A stretch of 64,000 nt of DNA, taken from the NCBI GenBank assembly GCA_905182255.1, contig CAJJAH010000001.1:248001-312000 (forward strand). Direction: 5' to 3'. The notes under the pieces are model-generated. The model had not been told where the DNA came from and searched no databases. It saw only the letters and a program-made list of their open reading frames with translations. Source of the stretch: Cryomorphaceae bacterium BACL11 MAG-121001-bin54 (GTDB lineage Bacteria; Bacteroidota; Bacteroidia; Flavobacteriales; BACL11). Position numbers and translations under genes: made by a program. Positions 59,616-64,000 of the stretch are shown here, in pieces. Each line of letters begins with the position of its first letter. Position 1 is the stretch's first letter.

Positions 59616-61280
59616 ATGAGAATTTCAAAAATATTTTATGTTTTAATATTAGCTACTTTATTAAGTAGTTGTGGATTAAATAATATGGCAAGTAAATATG
59701 AAACAGTAAGCTTTAATGTAACGCCTTCAACTTTACAAACACATGCTGGAAAAGTATCATTAACGTTAGATGCAACTTTTCCTGAAAAGTATTTTTCAAA
59801 AAAAGCAACTGTTGATTTTACTCCAGTATTAGTGTATGCTAATGGAGAAACTGCTTTTAAAACTATTACGATACAGGGTGAGGAAGCTACTGGTGGTGAG
59901 GCTACAATTTTTAACGAAACCGGAGGTAATTTCAACTATCAAGACTACATCAAATATAGTTCAGATATGATGACTTCTAATTTAGAATTAAGAGCTACTG
60001 CAAAAATAAAAGATGAAGAAAAGGTGTTAGGCCCTATCAATATTGCAAATGGTGTTATTGCAACATCAACAAGAGTTCTTGACAATGAAGAATTAGCAAA
60101 TAACAATCATGAATATGAACATGAGACTATTTTAGAAGAATCAGCTACCATATATTTTTTAGTGAACCAATCTAATATCAGAGTAACTGAAAAAAGCGAT
60201 GAAGATATTAAGAGATTAACTGCATTTGCTGAAAATGGATACAAAACTCATTCTATTGAAATTAAATCTTTTGCCTCTCCTGAAGGGTCTGTAAATATGA
60301 ATGATAATGTTTCGGACAATAGAATGAAAAGTACCCTTACATATACTAAGCGGTTATTGCGGAATTTAAAACTAGATGGCGCAAGAAATTCTGAATTATA
60401 CACCGAAACTTCAGTTGGAGAAGACTGGGCAGGATTTGAATCTTTAGTGCAAGCTTCTAACATAAAAGACAAAAGAAGAATTAATAAAATTGTAAATTCT
60501 GTTGAAGATTTAGAACTAAGAGAACAACAAATAAGAGATCTAGCTGAAATTTATGATGCACTAGAAGGGGATGTGTTACCACAATTGAGAAAAGCAATTA
60601 TTGTAATTCGTTCATTCGAACCAAAAAGAACTGATGAGGAAATTGCAACACTTTCAACAACAACTCCTGAAATTTTAGATGTAAAAGAATTATTATTCTC
60701 AGCAACTTTAACTGATGATGCAACTGTAAAGGAAGGTATTTATAGTAAAGCTGTTGAACTACACAATGATTGGAGAGGATACAATAATATTGCTTGCATG
60801 CATATAGCTAATGGTGACTTAAATACTGCTATGATTTATCTTAATAAAGCTGTATCTATATCTAGTGAAAACTCTGACATATGTACAAACAAAGGAATTA
60901 TTGCATCAAGAATTGGTGAGCTATCAAATGCTCAGGTATTGTTTGACAAAGCGAATACTTCTGAGCTGAATCAAGCTACATTAGACATAAGACAAGGAGA
61001 ATACAAAAAAGCAGCAAGATTTTTTAAAAATGGAAAATCACATAATGCTGTATTAGCACAAGTTTTAAATGGCAAAAATTCAACATGCAATGAGGAAACT
61101 GCTGCTTGCTATTATCTAAATGCTATTTCTGCGGCTAGATCAAATGAGAATGGGGCTGTGATTAGCAACTTAACAAATGCTATTTCTTTAAATGCAAACT
61201 ACAAAGCAGAAGCTAACATTGATTTAGAGTTTGTAAATCTAAGAACAAATGAAGCTTTTATCGCTTTAACTAAACAGTAA
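59616..61280 (+). CDS. Lipoprotein with OmpA-like segment and tetratricopeptide region
   Basis: Lipobox 'LLSSCGL'; 'IEIKSFASPEGSVNMNDNVSDNRMKSTLTYTKRLL' (OmpA-like); TPR-like 'GYNNIACMHIANGDLNTAMIYLNKAVSI'. Confidence 0.7.
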   Translation: MRISKIFYVLILATLLSSCGLNNMASKYETVSFNVTPSTLQTHAGKVSLTLDATFPEKYFSKKATVDFTPVLVYANGETAFKTITIQGEEATGGEATIFNETGGNFNYQDYIKYSSDMMTSNLELRATAKIKDEEKVLGPINIANGVIATSTRVLDNEELANNNHEYEHETILEESATIYFLVNQSNIRVTEKSDEDIKRLTAFAENGYKTHSIEIKSFASPEGSVNMNDNVSDNRMKSTLTYTKRLLRNLKLDGARNSELYTETSVGEDWAGFESLVQASNIKDKRRINKIVNSVEDLELREQQIRDLAEIYDALEGDVLPQLRKAIIVIRSFEPKRTDEEIATLSTTTPEILDVKELLFSATLTDDATVKEGIYSKAVELHNDWRGYNNIACMHIANGDLNTAMIYLNKAVSISSENSDICTNKGIIASRIGELSNAQVLFDKANTSELNQATLDIRQGEYKKAARFFKNGKSHNAVLAQVLNGKNSTCNEETAACYYLNAISAARSNENGAVISNLTNAISLNANYKAEANIDLEFVNLRTNEAFIALTKQ

Positions 61281-61302
61281 GTCTAAAAAAAATATAACAT
61301 GG

Positions 61303-61333
61303 ATAGCCCCATTTAAAAGATGGGGTTATTTTT
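61303..61333 (+). terminator. Intrinsic terminator GCCCCAT-N7-ATGGGGTTATTTTTT
   Basis: Stem CCCCAT/ATGGGG followed by T-tract, 23 nt after the 59616-61280 stop. Confidence 0.85.
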
Positions 61334-61536
61334 TGAATATAAAACTCAATAACAAAAACTAACTTCAAAATTACTTAAGCTACCAAAAGAATGGTTAAAT
61401 CATTTTTGATCACTTAGGTTAATATTCGGATTGATTGTGGAATCTAACGGCTTTTAATGATATAAAAAACAAAAAAACAACTCTACTTGTCATCTAGTTA
61501 AAATTAATGCTTGAGCATAATTTTAAATTATAAATA

Positions 61537-62181
61537 CTAAAAAAATTCTTTAGCTAAGTTAAATTGATGCACACCTAATTCATATGAATTCTTTAATAGC
61601 TGTTTTATTTTTGAATATACTTTTTCATCTTCTTTAAAGTCAGCCTTAGAAATATCAAGTAAAAGCACTGGAAAATACTTCTGTTTTCTCAAATAATCTA
61701 AATACTTATCTTGGATGTTTTGCAAATAAACATCGGTGATTTCTTGTTCAAAATCTCTTCCTCTTTTCTTAATATTCTGTTGTAGATGAGCAATATCGGA
61801 ATGCAAATATATTAACAAATCAGGCTGAGGCATAGAAGAAAAAATAATCTCAAATAAATTATTGAATAATTGAAGTTCATCTTTTTTTAAATTGTTTTGT
61901 GCAAACAATTTAGATTTTTCGAAAAAATAATCTGCAATAGTAATTGACCTAAATAGATCTTGTTCTTTTTGACTTTTTAGCTGATGATATCGTTCTGTCA
62001 TAAAAAAGAGTTCTAAAGGAAAAGAATTTTTTTCTGGATCTTTATAAAATTTTGGCAAAAAAGGATTTTTTTCAAAGCACTCCAAAATTAAATTAGCTTG
62101 ATAATGCTTAGCAAGCATATTTGACAAGCTAGTCTTCCCAGCCCCAATATTTCCTTCAACAACTAAAAAATTATAGTGCAT
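61537..62181 (-). CDS. Deoxynucleoside kinase (dNK family)
   Basis: 'LVVEGNIGAGKTSLSNMLAKHY' P-loop, 'MTERYHQL', 'PDLLIYLHSDIAHLQQNIKKRGRDFEQEI'. Confidence 0.92.
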   Translation of the reverse strand: MHYNFLVVEGNIGAGKTSLSNMLAKHYQANLILECFEKNPFLPKFYKDPEKNSFPLELFFMTERYHQLKSQKEQDLFRSITIADYFFEKSKLFAQNNLKKDELQLFNNLFEIIFSSMPQPDLLIYLHSDIAHLQQNIKKRGRDFEQEITDVYLQNIQDKYLDYLRKQKYFPVLLLDISKADFKEDEKVYSKIKQLLKNSYELGVHQFNLAKEFF

Positions 62182-62656
62182 ACTCCTTTACTAATTCAGT
62201 GTCTTTACAAACTTTCAATAATTCTGCTATTGTTTTATTGTATTTTGGATGAATCATTTCTGGCACAATATCATGTAAAGGCTTAAGTACAAACATACGC
62301 TCATGTAAATGCTTGTGAGGTACGCATAGTTCTGGCGTCTCAATAATAGAATCATTATAAAAAATAATATCAATATCAATAAGTCGTTCACCCCATTTTT
62401 CAAGTCGTATCCTTCCAAGTTGCTTTTCAATATTAAGTACAGTGGACAATACTTCACAGGCTAATAAAGTTGTTTTTACTTTAATTATTTGATTCAAATA
62501 ATTGTTTTGCCCTTCAACTCTCCATGGCGTGCTTTCATAAACTTTTGAAAAATCAACAATATTACCCACTCTATTTTCAATTGCTAATATTGAATCTTTC
62601 AATAATTGTTCTCTAACTCCAAGATTACTTCCTAATTGTAAAAAAACTATATTCAT
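62171..62656 (-). CDS. folK: 2-amino-4-hydroxy-6-hydroxymethyldihydropteridine diphosphokinase
   Basis: 'LQLGSNLGVREQLLKDSI', 'GRIRLEKWGERLIDIDIIFYND', 'VPHKHLHERMFVLKPL'. Confidence 0.95.
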   Translation of the reverse strand: MNIVFLQLGSNLGVREQLLKDSILAIENRVGNIVDFSKVYESTPWRVEGQNNYLNQIIKVKTTLLACEVLSTVLNIEKQLGRIRLEKWGERLIDIDIIFYNDSIIETPELCVPHKHLHERMFVLKPLHDIVPEMIHPKYNKTIAELLKVCKDTELVKEYAL

Positions 62657-62743
62657 ATTTATTTTTAATAACCCTCAAATTTAAAAATAAACTATGACAA
62701 ACACTTTTAAAAAGCTTAATTTTGAAAAAATTTAAAATAAATA

Positions 62744-64000
62744 TGAAATCATTTTTCAAAAATGTCTTATCCACCATTGTTGGAATGGTGTTAGCAGTGT
62801 TTGTAGTAGTTTTGCTTTTTATTGGTATTGTAAGTGTTAGTATGTCTTCTCTTAACGATGACAAGAAAGTAAAAGTAAAAGAAAATAGCATCCTAAAAAT
62901 AAATCTTGCTGAAATTTCAGTAGTTGAACGCACTTCAGAAAACCCTTTAGAAGGACTAAACTTTTCTGGCGACCTACCTAAGTCTATTGAATTAAAGCAA
63001 GTATTAGATAACATTGAAAAGGCGAAAACAGATAAGAACATTAAAGCTATTTATATTAACACACCTTATGTAAGTGCAGGATTATCTCAAATAGAAGAAA
63101 TTAGAAATAAACTTCTTGAGTTTAAACAAACAGGTAAGTCTATTATTTCTTACTCAGAGGTATATAACCAAGCTGCATATTATTTATCATCAGTGGCAAA
63201 CAAAATTTATTTGAACCCCGAAGGAATAGTAGAGTTAAAAGGATTATCAGCAAGTATCATGTTTTACAAAGGCTTACTAAATAAATTGGACATAGATGTG
63301 CAAATAATACGTCATGGAAAATTCAAAGGTGCCGTTGAACCCTTTATCTTAGATAAAATGAGTACTGCTAATAGAGAGCAGATGCAATTATTACTTAATT
63401 CTTTTAATGATAATATTATGGATAGCATTGCTAATCAAAGGGGGTTAACGTTAACAGAAGTTCAGAAACATGCCAATAATTTGACTCTGGAAAACGCAAA
63501 ATCTTGTATTGACTATAATTATGTAGATGCACTTTTATATCAAGATCAATTAGAAGACAGCTTAAAATCTTTATTAGGAGTAGAAAAATTATCTATTGTA
63601 ACTTTAAGCAATTATACAAACGTAGAAGGTAAAAAGAAAGATATTAGTAGAAATAAAATTGCTATTATTTACGCAACAGGCTCTATTAAATCAGGTAAAG
63701 GTGATGAAAAAAGTATTGGTTCAGCAAGTACTTCTGCGGCAATAAAAAAAGCTAGAAAAGATAAAAATGTGAAGGCCATAGTACTTAGAATTAACTCTCC
63801 TGGAGGAAGCGCCTTAGCTTCAGATGTGATTTGGAGGGAAACTATTTTAGCGAAAGCTGAAAAACCCATTGTAGTTTCTATGGGTGATTATGCGGCAAGT
63901 GGAGGGTATTATATTGCCTGTGCTGCAGACAGTATAGTAGCAAACCCAACAACACTAACAGGCTCTATTGGTGTATTTGGCATGATTCCTAACCTAAGTA
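62744..64000 (+). CDS. sppA: Signal peptide peptidase SppA, partial (runs off window; absent from supplied ORF track)
   Basis: ATG 62744; MKSFFKNVLSTIVGMVLAVFVVVLLFIG...; 'VLRINSPGGSALASDVIWRE', 'KPIVVSMGDYAASGGYYIACAADSIVANPTTLTGSIGVFG'. Confidence 0.95.

Noticed and set aside
62625-63041. 138-aa minus-strand ORF opposite sppA
   Set aside because: Antisense of the clear SppA N-terminal coding region.

Overview
A 64 kb, AT-rich chromosomal window from a Bacteroidota genome. The organism is probably a marine Flavobacteriales relative, inferred from TAnnTTTG promoters, TonB/ExbBD, type IX secretion (T9SS) C-terminal tails such as 'FYIYDDGTVEKK(M/I)IIE', and imelysin/DUF4856 proteins. Most of it is core: NhaD antiporter, ExbB/ExbD/TonB, FolC, a complete collinear C5 heme operon (hemA-C-D-B-L-E-N-H plus hemJ-like), an Fbp-type ferric ABC transporter, a DUF4856/imelysin/TonB-receptor iron locus, MsbA-like ABC exporter, futalosine-pathway mqnD/mqnB, folE, fabD, rfbB, kdtA, mutS, a deoxynucleoside kinase, folK and sppA (runs off the end). 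RNA genes: tRNA-Val(TAC), tRNA-Leu(TAA) and tRNA-Gly(GCC). The accessory zone is about 4.6-20 kb, immediately downstream of tRNA-Val. There, one or a few genes at a time (T9SS cargo, a methyltransferase, a PaaK-like ligase with a nitroreductase) are separated by copies of a same-orientation composite repeat: AAAAAAGTTCGAACTTAGGACC-G(TA/AG)A-GGYCCACCAAAAA followed by a terminator-like hairpin. This repeat resembles the 3' end of tRNA-Val plus its terminator. It carries a GNRA-capped hairpin, and an orphan T9SS C-terminal tail sits directly behind the tRNA. Three genes in this zone need a +1 frameshift to reach their C-terminal domain. The cassette-like array is my best candidate for an undescribed system. 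A second candidate is a shared operator-like motif (AATNANTCTAAA) at the heme, Fbp and imelysin promoters. All calls come from reading the sequence; no searches were run.
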